Positions 1-7,790 of a DNA stretch of 64,000 nucleotides are shown here, in pieces. This stretch comes from JB111 sp049856295 (GTDB taxonomy: Bacteria > Actinomycetota > Actinomycetes > Actinomycetales > Actinomycetaceae). Where the stretch lies: contig NZ_JBNDMZ010000009.1 of NCBI RefSeq assembly GCF_049856295.1, forward strand, positions 124,001 to 188,000, read 5' to 3'. Below the pieces are notes generated by a model that was given only the letters and a program-made list of their open reading frames with translations, ran no database searches and had not been told where the DNA came from. A program made the translations under genes and the position numbers. Numbering within the stretch: the first letter of the stretch is position 1; each line of letters begins with the position of its first letter.

Positions 1-1138
1 AGGCGACGTCGTCGACCACCTCGGCGATGTGGCGCACGCTGGTGATGAGCGAGCCGTACACGGGCCACGACCGTGCGGGGAGCTGCCGGTCGCGGCTGAG
101 CTCCTCGGCCAGCGCCTCGAGTCTGTCGGCGACGGGCTCGACCTCGGCGTCGGGATCGGCGACGGAGCGACCGCAGTCCCCCACGATCCGCACCCAGGTC
201 ACGCGGAAGTGCTCGTCCCACTCGCCCTCGGCATACGTCGCGTTGTACAGCGTGCGCGCGAGGTGCCGCAGGTGCGAGACCCCCTCGTCCAGCCTCGGCA
301 GGATGTCCTCGTACCCGAGCCGGACGCCCCGCCGTCCGGCGGCGTGGCGCTCGGGGAGGAACAGTCGGTAGTTCCCCCTCCTGCTCTCCCGGGCGAAGCC
401 GACCGATTGCCACGCCACCTCGACGGACCTGCTCATCGACTCCGTCGCCTCGAACCAGTCGGTCGCCCGCTGCGTGCCCCAGTCCTCGGCGAACTCCTCG
501 GCCATCTCGACGAGCACCTCACCCATCCGGCGGTTGACGGCATCCACGTGTCGAGCGGCCTGCGCGTCCCGCAGCGGGGGCACCACGAGCAGGTTGACAC
601 CGACCCCGACCCCGACGCCGACACCCACCTCGAGGATGCGGTCGAGCAGGAGCGGCGCCTGCTCGTCGAACCCGGTGCCGAGGACGAAGATCGCCGTCGT
701 CGCGACGGCCGTCCCCTCGTCCCGGATCCACGGGGTCCGCGCGACGGCGAGGCCGACCAGGATCGCGAGCGCGAACGTCCACCCGTTGACGCCCAGATAG
801 CTGCCGATGAGGAACGACATCCCGACACCGAGCGCCGACGAGAGGGTGAGCTGCACGCCGCTCGACATCGACCGGTACACGGTGGCGTGGACGGTGAGCA
901 GAGCGGTCCATGGCGCCAGGAACGGCAGCTCGGAGTCGAGCACCGCGACCGACAGCCACCACGCGCCGGTCGCGGCGACGACACCCTTGAGGATCTGGAG
1001 CAGCTCGGTCGTGAGCTCGGGCCGCGCGAGAAGCTCTCGCAGCCGGCTGCCCGAGCCCTCCCCCGGACGTCCGCGGGTGCGTCCGCCCCGGCCCGGCCCG
1101 CCCGATCCAGCGGGCACCTGATCCTTCGGCGGCGACAT
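1..1138 (-). CDS. FUSC-family (aromatic acid exporter-like) membrane protein, 3' end beyond window
   Basis: Reading leftwards from ATG at 1138 the frame stays open to base 1, so about 379 residues are visible and the C-terminus lies outside the window. Residues about 45-165 hold several hydrophobic segments, ending in a glycine/valine run (alternating GV) before a VNLLVVPP turn; the rest is a soluble helical region rich in Arg and Glu, typical of FUSC / ArAE proteins, which are proposed to export aromatic acids. The start is supported by a GAGAGG Shine-Dalgarno 5 bases upstream. Family assignment rests on topology and on the membrane-half pattern; the substrate is unknown. Confidence 0.7.
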   Translation of the reverse strand, partial: MSPPKDQVPAGSGGPGRGGRTRGRPGEGSGSRLRELLARPELTTELLQILKGVVAATGAWWLSVAVLDSELPFLAPWTALLTVHATVYRSMSSGVQLTLSSALGVGMSFLIGSYLGVNGWTFALAILVGLAVARTPWIRDEGTAVATTAIFVLGTGFDEQAPLLLDRILEVGVGVGVGVGVNLLVVPPLRDAQAARHVDAVNRRMGEVLVEMAEEFAEDWGTQRATDWFEATESMSRSVEVAWQSVGFARESRRGNYRLFLPERHAAGRRGVRLGYEDILPRLDEGVSHLRHLARTLYNATYAEGEWDEHFRVTWVRIVGDCGRSVADPDAEVEPVADRLEALAEELSRDRQLPARSWPVYGSLITSVRHIAEVVDDVA

Positions 1139-1359
1139 GAGATCCTCTCGGGTGCACGACAGTCCCGGCGGAGTCCGTACCGAGCTCGAGGTCCGCAGCT
1201 CGGATCGGACATCCGGCGCCACGGTCGCACACCCCTGGTGCGCGCGCCCGTCGAGGACACCGTGCTCGGCACAGGATCCCTCCGCGCCCGAGGATCGGCC
1301 GATCCGCCGGCAGCGAGACACCTAGACTGTCCCGGTGGCGGCCGGCCGTGGCCACCCAC

Positions 1360-1435
1360 GCCTCCATAGCTCAATGGATAGAGCACCGGCCTTCTAATCC
1401 GTAGGTTCCCGGTTCGAGTCCGGGTGGGGGCACCA
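1360..1435 (+). tRNA. tRNA-Arg (anticodon TCT)
   Basis: A cloverleaf fits 1360-1432 with CCA encoded at 1433-1435. Acceptor stem GCCTCCA/TGGGGGC, D stem GCTC/GAGC, T stem CCCGG/CCGGG with TTCGAGT loop. The anticodon loop CTTCTAA gives TCT (1393-1395), read as arginine AGA/AGG. The anticodon stem CCGGC/TCCGT has only its three middle pairs; both end positions (27-43 and 31-39) are C/T mismatches, which is unusual for a functional tRNA. Confidence 0.88.
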
Positions 1436-1564
1436 TGCCCGCGCGACGCCGCGCACAGGTGCGGGCACCGCACACGATCGCCCGTCGCGTCAGCCATCGT
1501 CGCGCGCCAGGCCGCCGATCCCCCTAGGCTCGTACCCGTTCCCGAGTCATGAGGAGGCAGTCAG

Positions 1565-1912
1565 ATGAGCAAGGTGTCATTCCTGGTCGGACTGGGCGTG
1601 GGGTTCGTGCTCGGCGCACGCGCCGGCCGCGGTCAGTACGAGAAGATGAAGCGCCAGGCCACGCAGATCTGGGAGAACCCCAAGGTCGCGGAGGTGCGCG
1701 AGCAGGCGGCCGAGAAGGCCGAGGAGCTCGCGAAGCAGGCGCCGGGTGCTGCCGCCTCCGCCGCACGCACCGCGAAGGACAAGGTGGGTGAGGCCGTCGA
1801 GGAGCGTCGCGAGCGCTCCGCCACCGACGACGCAGCACCCGAGAGCACCGGGCCGTCGCCCGCGGTCGACGCCGGGATCAAGGACGCGCCGAACCGCGCC
1901 GACACCGCCTGA
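1565..1912 (+). CDS. YtxH-like small protein
   Basis: 115 residues. The N-terminus (about 1-20) is a short hydrophobic segment with the pattern VGLGVGFVLGARAGR, followed by a charged, alanine-rich helix (about 25-85) and an acidic, disordered tail. This is the layout of YtxH-domain proteins, small membrane-anchored helical proteins often linked to stress in Gram-positives; their molecular role is not settled. Start chosen at ATG 1565 behind a GAGGAGG Shine-Dalgarno. It stands alone, followed by a strong terminator hairpin. Confidence 0.75.
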   Translation: MSKVSFLVGLGVGFVLGARAGRGQYEKMKRQATQIWENPKVAEVREQAAEKAEELAKQAPGAAASAARTAKDKVGEAVEERRERSATDDAAPESTGPSPAVDAGIKDAPNRADTA

Positions 1913-1934
1913 GGCAGTCAGCACCGATACACGC

Positions 1935-1976
1935 ACGACGACGCCGGGCTCCCGCGAGGAGGCCCGGCGTCGTCGT
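1935..1976 (+). terminator. Hairpin terminator after YtxH-like gene
   Basis: A perfect 15-bp stem (1935-1949 with 1962-1976) and 12-base loop begins 23 bases after the stop codon at 1912. No T-tract follows, which is common for GC-rich actinobacterial terminators. Confidence 0.75.
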
Positions 1977-2015
1977 CCGTCCGGAGGCCCGTTCCTGGCT
2001 CATGACGCGGCCCGC

Positions 2016-2123
2016 AACCGCACTCTCGGCACACGGGACACACGCGTGACACACGCGGGGCACACGCGCAACGCCGACGAACCGCAATCTCGACGCGCAC
2101 CAACCGCAATCTCGACGAAGAAG
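2016..2123. repeat. Three copies of the dispersed CGCAATCTCGAC repeat
   Basis: Copies at 2016-2030 (ACCGCACTCTCGG variant), 2079-2095 (GAACCGCAATCTCGACG) and 2102-2123 (AACCGCAATCTCGACGAAG), all in plus orientation, fill the gap between the YtxH-like terminator and the end of the AlkD-like gene. The two last copies are direct repeats 23 bases apart. Confidence 0.8.
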
Positions 2124-2127
2124 AGCG

Positions 2128-2823
2128 TCAGGCGCCTGACCGGCGGACCATCTCGTTGATCCAGTCGGGCGCGTAGGGCGAGGTGCAGTTCGGCGGCGTC
2201 GGGTAGTCCTTGAGGACCTCGAGCCGCTCCCCGATGAGAAGCGCCCGCGGGCGCAGGTCAGGGTGCTCGATCCCGATGTGGGCGAGGCAGGTGTTCATCG
2301 ACCACTGGAGCCGCTCGGGGGCGTCCTTCATCCGGGCGTCGATGACGTCGAGCAGCCCGTCGAGGTCGAGCCCCGCCGGCGACTTCCGGATCCGGACCGA
2401 GGTGAGGTCCCAGCCGGCGCTCTCGACCACCGGGTCGGGGTCGGTCAGCCAGCTCACCCGCAGGTCCTCGGCGTGCGGGCTCTTGCCGACCACGTAGCTG
2501 ACCAGCCAGTCCTGGACCTTCGGGGCGCGGGCGTCGCGCAGCATCGCGTCCAGCTCGGCGCGCTCGAACGCCTTCGGCCGGCACACGAGCAGTGCGAGCA
2601 GTCGGGCGGCGGTGTCCTCGGTCGCCCAAAGGTCCGTCGCGAGCTCGTGCCGGGTCTTCAGCCGCTTGGCGATCGCGCGGAGCTTCGTCAGGTTGACGCC
2701 GTGGTCGTCGCCGCGGCGCTCGTTGACGGCCCGCATCCGCGGATCCTCGAGCGCTCGCAGCTCGGCGAGCAGGCTCTCGACGCCCTCCTCGGGCGCGGTG
2801 GTCGGCGTGGTCGCGGTCGCCAT
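2128..2823 (-). CDS. AlkD-like DNA alkylation repair / HEAT-repeat protein
   Basis: 231 residues from ATG 2823, which has an AGGAGAGGAG Shine-Dalgarno; the upstream in-frame ATG at 2895 falls inside a hairpin and is less likely. The sequence is made of helical pairs with the recurring features of the DNA alkylation repair enzyme family (PF08713): MRAVNERRGDDHGVNLTKLR near the start, LATDLWATEDTAARLLALLV, a central KVQDWLVSYVVGKSPHAEDL and a C-terminal SMNTCLAHIGIEHPDLRPRA. Relatives either excise alkylated purines or are HEAT-like proteins of unknown role. The catalytic state cannot be judged here. Confidence 0.75.
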   Translation of the reverse strand: MATATTPTTAPEEGVESLLAELRALEDPRMRAVNERRGDDHGVNLTKLRAIAKRLKTRHELATDLWATEDTAARLLALLVCRPKAFERAELDAMLRDARAPKVQDWLVSYVVGKSPHAEDLRVSWLTDPDPVVESAGWDLTSVRIRKSPAGLDLDGLLDVIDARMKDAPERLQWSMNTCLAHIGIEHPDLRPRALLIGERLEVLKDYPTPPNCTSPYAPDWINEMVRRSGA

Positions 2824-2860
2824 CACGGCTCCTCTCCTGGGTCCTCGCCCCAGTATGCGC

Positions 2861-2915
2861 GCAGGCCCGCCCCAGTCACGGTGGGTGCGAGTCACCGTGC
2901 CCGGGGCGGGCCTGC
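2861..2915 (-). terminator. Long nested hairpin, probable terminator of the 3092-3340 gene
   Basis: An outer perfect 13-bp stem (2861-2873 with 2903-2915) encloses an inner 7-bp stem CACGGTG/CACCGTG (2877-2883 with 2893-2899). It lies between the end of the small minus-strand gene (3092) and the start of the AlkD-like gene (2823), so it can end the first transcript before the second promoter. Confidence 0.65.
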
Positions 2916-2960
2916 GGGGATCCGTGCGACGTCGGGCACCCGACGTCGCACAATGGCGAC

Positions 2961-2983
2961 GAACCGCAATCTCGACGAGGAGG
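2961..2983 (+). repeat. Dispersed CGCAATCTCGAC repeat copy
   Basis: One full copy, GAACCGCAATCTCGACGAGG and three more bases, between the hairpin at 2861-2915 and the end of the gene at 3092. Confidence 0.8.
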
Positions 2984-3091
2984 ATCCGGTCGGGCGCCCG
3001 GGCGGCCGCGTCGACCGCGCCGGACGATCCCCGACGACGAGCTGCGTCGTCGCCGTGGGTCGCCGTCCGGCACGCCGGACCGCGACCCTGC

Positions 3092-3340
3092 TCAGCGGGC
3101 GTCGGCCCGCGCGAGGACGTAGCTCGTCGACGCGGCCTGCGCCCCGCGGTGCGTCCGGTCGGCCGAGATGCGGTCCCCGACCTCGTCGCGGACGATCGCT
3201 GACAGGGTGCGCCGGGCGGCGGCCGCGACGCGAGCGCCCACGGACGGACGGGGAGTCGGCCGGGACGTCCGCGGCACGACCGTCGCGACGTGCCGACGGA
3301 TCGCCTCGGGGCAGACGACGGTGGTGGTTGCTGTGCTCAT
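3092..3340 (-). CDS. Hypothetical protein, 82 residues
   Basis: Not recognised. An Arg/Ala/Thr-rich basic protein with no membrane segment; residues about 45-60 (RTLSAIVRDEVGDRI) could form a helix. The start ATG 3340 has a GGAG Shine-Dalgarno 8 bases upstream, and GC at third positions matches real genes, which together favour translation over the overlapping antisense and shifted frames. It lies downstream of a tiny ORF and three hairpins, so its expression may depend on that leader. Could still be spurious. Confidence 0.45.
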   Translation of the reverse strand: MSTATTTVVCPEAIRRHVATVVPRTSRPTPRPSVGARVAAAARRTLSAIVRDEVGDRISADRTHRGAQAASTSYVLARADAR

Positions 3341-3356
3341 GATTCTCCAACCCGAG

Positions 3357-3440
3357 CGGCGCGCATGAGCGCGCCGAGGTGCATGCCCGCCCCTGCGGGC
3401 GGAGGAGATGGGCACGACGTCGAACCGCGCGGCTGCGCGG
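3357..3440 (-). promoter_or_regulatory. Three consecutive tetraloop hairpins upstream of the 3092-3340 gene
   Basis: Each stem is perfect with a four-base loop: 3357-3376 (CGGCGCGC/GCGCGCCG), 3385-3400 (GCCCGC/GCGGGC) and 3425-3440 (CCGCGC/GCGCGG). On the minus strand they sit between the tiny ORF at 3506-3565 and the start at 3340. The arrangement resembles an attenuator or RNA-stability leader; the function is inference. Confidence 0.45.
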
Positions 3441-3505
3441 ATGGTGATCGTCGTCGCCTCGTTCGCGGTCGCTCGTGGGCGACCGGGGCCGTTCAGCGGT
3501 GTCGG

Positions 3506-3565
3506 CTAGGCGAGGCGGAGAGCCCCGCCGTGCGCCGACGCCGGACCAGTGCCGGTGGCATTCAT
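3506..3565 (-). CDS. Tiny ORF (19 residues), possible leader peptide
   Basis: Encodes MNATGTGPASAHGGALRLA and stops at TAG. Its ATG at 3565 follows one of the best Shine-Dalgarno sequences in the region (AAGGAGGATCAG directly before ATG). No run of a single amino acid marks a classical attenuation peptide. It lies about 165 bases upstream of the 82-residue gene on the same strand and 36 bases downstream of a large palindrome. Confidence 0.4.
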   Translation of the reverse strand: MNATGTGPASAHGGALRLA

Positions 3566-3600
3566 CTGATCCTCCTTCGCGTCGTGCGGACTGACGGGTG

Positions 3601-3634
3601 GTGAGACCGCCGGGATCGTCCCGGTCGGTCTCAC
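3601..3634. promoter_or_regulatory. 34-base palindrome upstream of the tiny ORF
   Basis: Arms GTGAGACCG (3601-3609) and CGGTCTCAC (3626-3634) are perfect inverted repeats, with an inner CGGGA/TCCCG pair (3611-3615, 3619-3623). It can be an operator for a dimeric repressor or a hairpin in the leader. The surrounding 3566-3819 stretch holds no gene that I can support. Confidence 0.5.
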
Positions 3635-3819
3635 AGGGACAACTTCACCAGGCCGTGCACGCGATGTCAGGTCTTTTTCCCGACGACGGCCTCCCGTCCG
3701 CCGTTCGTCCCATTCGACCACCGAGCACCGACATCGAGAGCGCGAGGTTCCCTCGGCGGGGGCTGCGTCCCGGCCGGCCCGGACGAGGGGCGGTCCGGCG
3801 GTCCGGACGGCCCCGGCGA

Positions 3820-4608
3820 TCAGGCCAGGCCGGCCTCGCGGGCGACGATTGCCGCCTGCATCCGCGAGGCGACCCCGAGCTTGGCGAGCACCCGTGAGAC
3901 GTGGGTCTTCACCGTCGCCTCCGCGATGAACAGCTCGGCGGCGATGGCCGCGTTCGACAGCCCCCGCCCCAGGGCGGCAAGTACCTCGCGCTCGCGGTCC
4001 GTGAGGTCGACGCCGATGCCGCCGGGACGACCCGGACCGCTCGCACCAGGGGGCCCGCCTGCTGCAGCTGAACCTGAGCCGTCGTCGACCGCGCCACCGG
4101 CGGCGCCGCCGGCCGCCGCACCGCCGACCACCCCGAGACCACCGCCGCCCACTCCGGCACCGAGCCCTCCCCCGCCCTCGCCCCGCAACCCCGGTCCGAC
4201 GAACGCCGCGAGCACCCGGCGCGTGACCTCGGGGGCGACGACGCCGTCACCGGCCGCGACGGTCCGGACGGCGTCGATGAGAGCCTCGGGCTCCGCGGTC
4301 TTGAGGAGGAACCCGGCCGCGCCGGCGCGCAGGGCGCCGAACACCACCTCGTCGACGTCGAAGGTCGTCAGCACGAGCACCTGGGCGAGGTCCTCGCCGA
4401 CGATCGTGCGCGTCGCCTCCACCCCGTCGACGCCGGGCATCCGGACGTCCATGACGACGACGTCGGGCCGCAGCGAGCGGGCGTTGAGGATCGCGGCGCG
4501 ACCGTCGGCGGCCTCCCCCACCACCTCGACGTCGTCGGCGGCGTCGAGCAGGAGGCGCAGTCCCCCGCGGATCGCGGCGTGGTCGTCGGCGAGCAGCACC
4601 CGGATCAT
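3820..4608 (-). CDS. LuxR/NarL-family response regulator
   Basis: 262 residues from ATG 4608, which overlaps the TGA of the kinase gene (ATGA), showing translational coupling. Residues 1-120 are a receiver domain: acidic pair DD at 8-9, phosphoacceptor D54 in VVMDVRMPGVDG, and a conserved Thr/Lys (LTTFD, LLKTAEP). The C-terminal 65 residues are a LuxR helix-turn-helix (LTDREREVLAALGRGLSNAAIA, then ATVKTHVSRVLAKLGV). Between them lies an unusually long glycine/alanine-rich linker (about 55 residues) not typical of NarL proteins. Target genes unknown; the divergent GAP gene is a candidate. Confidence 0.9.
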   Translation of the reverse strand: MIRVLLADDHAAIRGGLRLLLDAADDVEVVGEAADGRAAILNARSLRPDVVVMDVRMPGVDGVEATRTIVGEDLAQVLVLTTFDVDEVVFGALRAGAAGFLLKTAEPEALIDAVRTVAAGDGVVAPEVTRRVLAAFVGPGLRGEGGGGLGAGVGGGGLGVVGGAAAGGAAGGAVDDGSGSAAAGGPPGASGPGRPGGIGVDLTDREREVLAALGRGLSNAAIAAELFIAEATVKTHVSRVLAKLGVASRMQAAIVAREAGLA

Positions 4609-5903
4609 GCGGTTGCCTCCGTCACGGCGTCGTCCCCGGCGGCTTGCCCCGGTAGCTCGGGGACTCCCGTCGTTCCCGCCGGATCGGTCGGCAGATCGGC
4701 GCGGACCTGCCACACCCCGTCACGGACCCCGGCGTCGAACGTGCCGCCCATCGCCTCGGTGCGCTCGCGCATCGAGAGCAGCCCGATCCCGGGGGACGGC
4801 GTCGCAAGATCGACGTCGGCCGCGCGGGGGTCGCGGAGCTCGTTGGTCACCACGAGGGACAGTGTGCCGCCGGTGCGTTCGAGCTCGAGGTGCGCGTCGC
4901 CGGCGCCGTGCCGCAGCGCGTTCGTCAGCGCCTCCTGGACGATGCGCAGGGCCGACTGCGCGACCGGCGTCGGAGCCGTGACCGCGACGCTCCCGTCCGG
5001 GGCGAGCACGTGCGGGTCGACGGTGAGGGCGAGCCCCGCGTCCCGGGTCCGCTCGACGAGCGCCGGGAGCTCGTCAAGTCCCGCGGGCGACGCCCACGGC
5101 TCGTCGGACCCGGAGCGCAGGAGCCCCACCATCGTCCGCATCTCCTCCAGAGAGGCCACCGCCTCGCGCCGCACCGCGGTCAGTGCCGCCCGGTCGCGCT
5201 CCCCGTCGGGCGGTACCGCGAGCGCGGCCCCGGAGTGGATGGCGATCGCGGACAGGTGGGAGGAGATGACGTCGTGCAGGTCGCGGGCCATCGACGTCCG
5301 CTCCTCCCGGACGGCGTCGGCCCGCTCCCGCTCGGCGGCCAGGGCCACGGCGTCGGCACGCTCCGCCTCGAGCCGCGCCTTCTGCGCGGAGACCTCGGCG
5401 AGCTCGTGCCCGCGCCGCACCTCGGTCGCCCACCAGATCGGCATGACGCCCAGTCCGGCGACCTGGAGCACGGTCGAGATCCACACGCGCGAATCGCTCT
5501 CACCGATCGCAGTGCCGACGCCGGCGAGCACCGCCACCACCCCGACACCGACGAGCAACCCGATCCGCATCCGCCGCGACCCGACGAGCGCCGCATGGTG
5601 GATGAGCTCCCAGATGACGAGCAGCATCGCCACGCTTCCACCGAGCGCGAGGTCGACGAGGAGCAGCAGCGTCCCGACGACGAGCGACCCGCCCGCGTGG
5701 AGGCTGCGCAGTGCGACGACGGCGCTGCCCGCGACCAGTGTGACGACGAACCACCACGGCGAGATCGACCCGGCGTCGGCCCCGTAGACCGACGGCAGGT
5801 TCGTCAGCGGGTAGAGCCCGAGCCCGAGCGTGAGGAGCCCGATGCCGACGACGAAGCCGGCGGCACGCACGTCCTTGGTCCGGTCCGGGGTCACGGGGTC
5901 CAT
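4605..5903 (-). CDS. Two-component sensor histidine kinase (HisKA_3 type)
   Basis: 432 residues. Hydrophobic segments at about 15-35, 50-65, 72-105, 115-133 and 142-158 anchor the protein; a coiled linker (165-205) leads to the dimerisation domain with H210 in MARDLHDVISSHLSAIA. The ATPase domain has the N box VQEALTNALRHG and a G box GIGLLSMRER. It lacks a recognisable extracellular ligand domain, as in intramembrane-sensing DesK/LiaS-like kinases. The start at ATG 5903 begins just before the first membrane segment. It phosphorylates the overlapping NarL-type regulator, by inference from the operon. Confidence 0.9.
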   Translation of the reverse strand: MDPVTPDRTKDVRAAGFVVGIGLLTLGLGLYPLTNLPSVYGADAGSISPWWFVVTLVAGSAVVALRSLHAGGSLVVGTLLLLVDLALGGSVAMLLVIWELIHHAALVGSRRMRIGLLVGVGVVAVLAGVGTAIGESDSRVWISTVLQVAGLGVMPIWWATEVRRGHELAEVSAQKARLEAERADAVALAAERERADAVREERTSMARDLHDVISSHLSAIAIHSGAALAVPPDGERDRAALTAVRREAVASLEEMRTMVGLLRSGSDEPWASPAGLDELPALVERTRDAGLALTVDPHVLAPDGSVAVTAPTPVAQSALRIVQEALTNALRHGAGDAHLELERTGGTLSLVVTNELRDPRAADVDLATPSPGIGLLSMRERTEAMGGTFDAGVRDGVWQVRADLPTDPAGTTGVPELPGQAAGDDAVTEATA

Positions 5904-5929
5904 CCCAGCACGCCCGCCTTGTCGAGAAG

Positions 5930-5972
5930 GTCCGTCGAAGGATGTACCCGTTCGTCGCTCCGTTCGACGGAC
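5930..5972. promoter_or_regulatory. Inverted repeat between kinase operon and GAP gene
   Basis: Perfect 10-base arms GTCCGTCGAA (5930-5939) and TTCGACGGAC (5963-5972), 23 bases apart, lie in the 102-base divergent promoter region. A plausible binding site for the NarL-type regulator, but no experimental motif supports this. Confidence 0.35.
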
Positions 5973-6005
5973 GCGCACGCGAGGGCCACCCCGGAGACTG
6001 GCGTC

Positions 6006-6878
6006 ATGGACTTCCTCGGATCCTTCTCGGACGGCGCGATGTCGCAGCCGGCGCTCGCCGGTGTGCTGGCCGTGCTCGCGCTCATCGACTCGACGAGCTT
6101 CGGCACCCTGCTCATCCCGGTGTGGCTCATGCTCGCCCCCGGCCGCCTGCGCCCGGGGCGCGTGCTGGTCTTCCTCGGGACCGTCGCCGGGTTCTACCTC
6201 GCGGTCGGGATCGCCGTCATGCTCGGCGCCGACGCCTTCCTCGGCGCCTTCGGAGACCTGCTGTCCGGCCGGCCAGCAGCGATCCTCATGATGGTGGTGG
6301 GCATCGGCCTGGTCCTCCTCAGCTTCGCCCTCGACTCCCCTGCCGCCAAGCGCCGGGCAGCCGAGCAGGCCGAGCACGGTGGCGGTCGGATCGGCCGGTG
6401 GCGCGAGCGCGCCATGGGGGTCGAGTCCGACGACAACGCTGCGCGGGGCGGTGGCGTGGGCAGTGCCGTGAACGGTCGGCTCAGCACCGGGTCCGTGTCA
6501 TGGTCCGAGTCGGCCCTTCCCACCTCGACGACGACGCGCGGGCGCGGATCGGTCGGCGCGCTCATGGGCCTGGCCCTCGCGGCAGCGGCCATCGAGGTGG
6601 CCTCGATGCTCCCCTACCTCGCGGGTATCGGTCTCATCTCCACCCAGGGGCCGGGCTGGCCGACATCGGTGCTGTGGCTGGCCGCCTACTGCCTCGTGAT
6701 GATCACGCCGGCGCTCGTCCTGCTCACGGGCCGGCTCGTCGCCGCTCGTCAGCTCGACGGACCGCTGCGCAGGCTCGACAGCTGGCTCACGCGCAACGCG
6801 GCGTCGACCACCGCGTGGGTCGTCGGCATCGTCGGCGTGGTCCTCGCGCTCAACGGGCTCCAGCAGTTCCAGGGCTGA
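6006..6878 (+). CDS. GAP (Sap / peptidoglycolipid-addressing) family membrane protein
   Basis: 290 residues with about six membrane segments: 15-37, 45-65, 85-105, then a polar, serine-rich loop of about 70 residues, then 190-210, 220-245 and 268-285. The pattern DSTSFGTLLIPVWLMLAPGR after the first segment is typical of the GAP/SfLAP family (PF11139), known in mycobacteria for helping move glycolipids to the surface. The substrate here is unknown. It is divergent from the sensor-kinase operon, which may control it, and converges with the coiled-coil gene, with 12 bases between the stops. Confidence 0.75.
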   Translation: MDFLGSFSDGAMSQPALAGVLAVLALIDSTSFGTLLIPVWLMLAPGRLRPGRVLVFLGTVAGFYLAVGIAVMLGADAFLGAFGDLLSGRPAAILMMVVGIGLVLLSFALDSPAAKRRAAEQAEHGGGRIGRWRERAMGVESDDNAARGGGVGSAVNGRLSTGSVSWSESALPTSTTTRGRGSVGALMGLALAAAAIEVASMLPYLAGIGLISTQGPGWPTSVLWLAAYCLVMITPALVLLTGRLVAARQLDGPLRRLDSWLTRNAASTTAWVVGIVGVVLALNGLQQFQG

Positions 6879-6890
6879 GCGGCGCCCCAC

Positions 6891-7790
6891 CTACTGGACC
6901 GGCTCCCAGCTGCCGCAGCGGTTCGAGCTGAAGGCGACGTCGGAGGCGGCGATGGTGACGATCGACCCCGGGTTGCTCGTGAAGTCGTTGGCGATGATGT
7001 CCGACAGCTCGCCCGACGTGCCGGCGAGGCGCTCCCAGTAGCACCCGTCACCGGTGCCGGTCGACCGGTACGTTCCCGGGGCGATGTCGGTCCCGACCAG
7101 GTGGGTGCCCGCACCGAACGAGGCGGAGTCGATCTCCTCCTCCACGGCGCCGACGGCGACCTCGCGCTCGCCGACCTCGGTCTCGCGCTCGCCGATGTCC
7201 GTCTCACGTTCGGAGATCTCGGTCTCACGGGTGTCGAGGCCACTCTCGCGCTCGTCCAGGCCCACCTCACGCTCGTCGAGGCCGGCCTCGCGCTCGTCGT
7301 GCCCAGCCGTCGCGTTGTCGAGGTCGGTGAGCGCCTGGTCGCGCTCCGCGGTGACGTCGGTGACCTGCTGCTGCGCGGACGCGAGGTCGCCCTCGGTGGT
7401 GCCGAGCGTCGTCAGTGCCTCGTCCCGCTCGGACTCGGCGGTGGTGAGCCGGCCCTCGAGGCCGGCGTACTCCTCCGATGCGGTCGGGTCGGCGGTCATC
7501 CGTCCGCCGAGGAAGCCGGCGACCAGGGCGAGCGCCGCCACGAGGGTGGCGAGGGCGACGATCCGGGCGCGGCCGCCGCGGCGCGCCGGGGAGGTCGCAA
7601 AGGGCGCGTCGTCGGCCGGGTCTTGCTCGGTGGCGGTGGCGGTGGCGGTGGCGCAGCCGTACGCCGGGGCGTCGGCGTGGCCCTGACCGGCGTCGGGCGC
7701 GTAGGTCGGCGTGTACACGGGGGCGTAGGTGTCGGCGACGTCGCCGTTCGTCGAGGACGGCGGCACGCCGTCGGGGAAGGTGTCAGGCAC
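6891..7790 (-). CDS. Membrane-anchored coiled-coil protein with conserved C-terminal domain
   Basis: 299 residues from GTG 7790 (GGGAGC Shine-Dalgarno); an ATG at 7946 would add 52 residues running back into repeat DNA and is less likely. A Pro/Ala/Thr-rich N-terminus with a TATATATE stretch is followed by a membrane segment (about residues 78-100) and a long coiled coil containing eight near-identical heptads (DEREAGL, DEREVGL, DERESGL and so on). The last 75 residues (GTHLVGTDIAPGTYRS...CYWERL...CGSW) match a domain common in actinobacterial surface or secreted proteins of unknown role. Two cysteines there may form a disulfide outside the cell. Confidence 0.75.
   Translation of the reverse strand: MPDTFPDGVPPSSTNGDVADTYAPVYTPTYAPDAGQGHADAPAYGCATATATATEQDPADDAPFATSPARRGGRARIVALATLVAALALVAGFLGGRMTADPTASEEYAGLEGRLTTAESERDEALTTLGTTEGDLASAQQQVTDVTAERDQALTDLDNATAGHDEREAGLDEREVGLDERESGLDTRETEISERETDIGERETEVGEREVAVGAVEEEIDSASFGAGTHLVGTDIAPGTYRSTGTGDGCYWERLAGTSGELSDIIANDFTSNPGSIVTIAASDVAFSSNRCGSWEPVQ
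7131..7299 (-). repeat. Coding 21-bp repeats for coiled-coil heptads
   Basis: About eight consecutive 21-bp units encode heptads with a conserved ERE core and a hydrophobic seventh residue. The DNA units are similar enough to expand or shrink by slippage without shifting the frame. Confidence 0.6.

Noticed and set aside
2892..3350. 152-residue minus-strand frame overlapping the 82-residue gene
   Set aside because: Runs through the long hairpin and a dispersed repeat copy, with poorer start context than the chosen frame.
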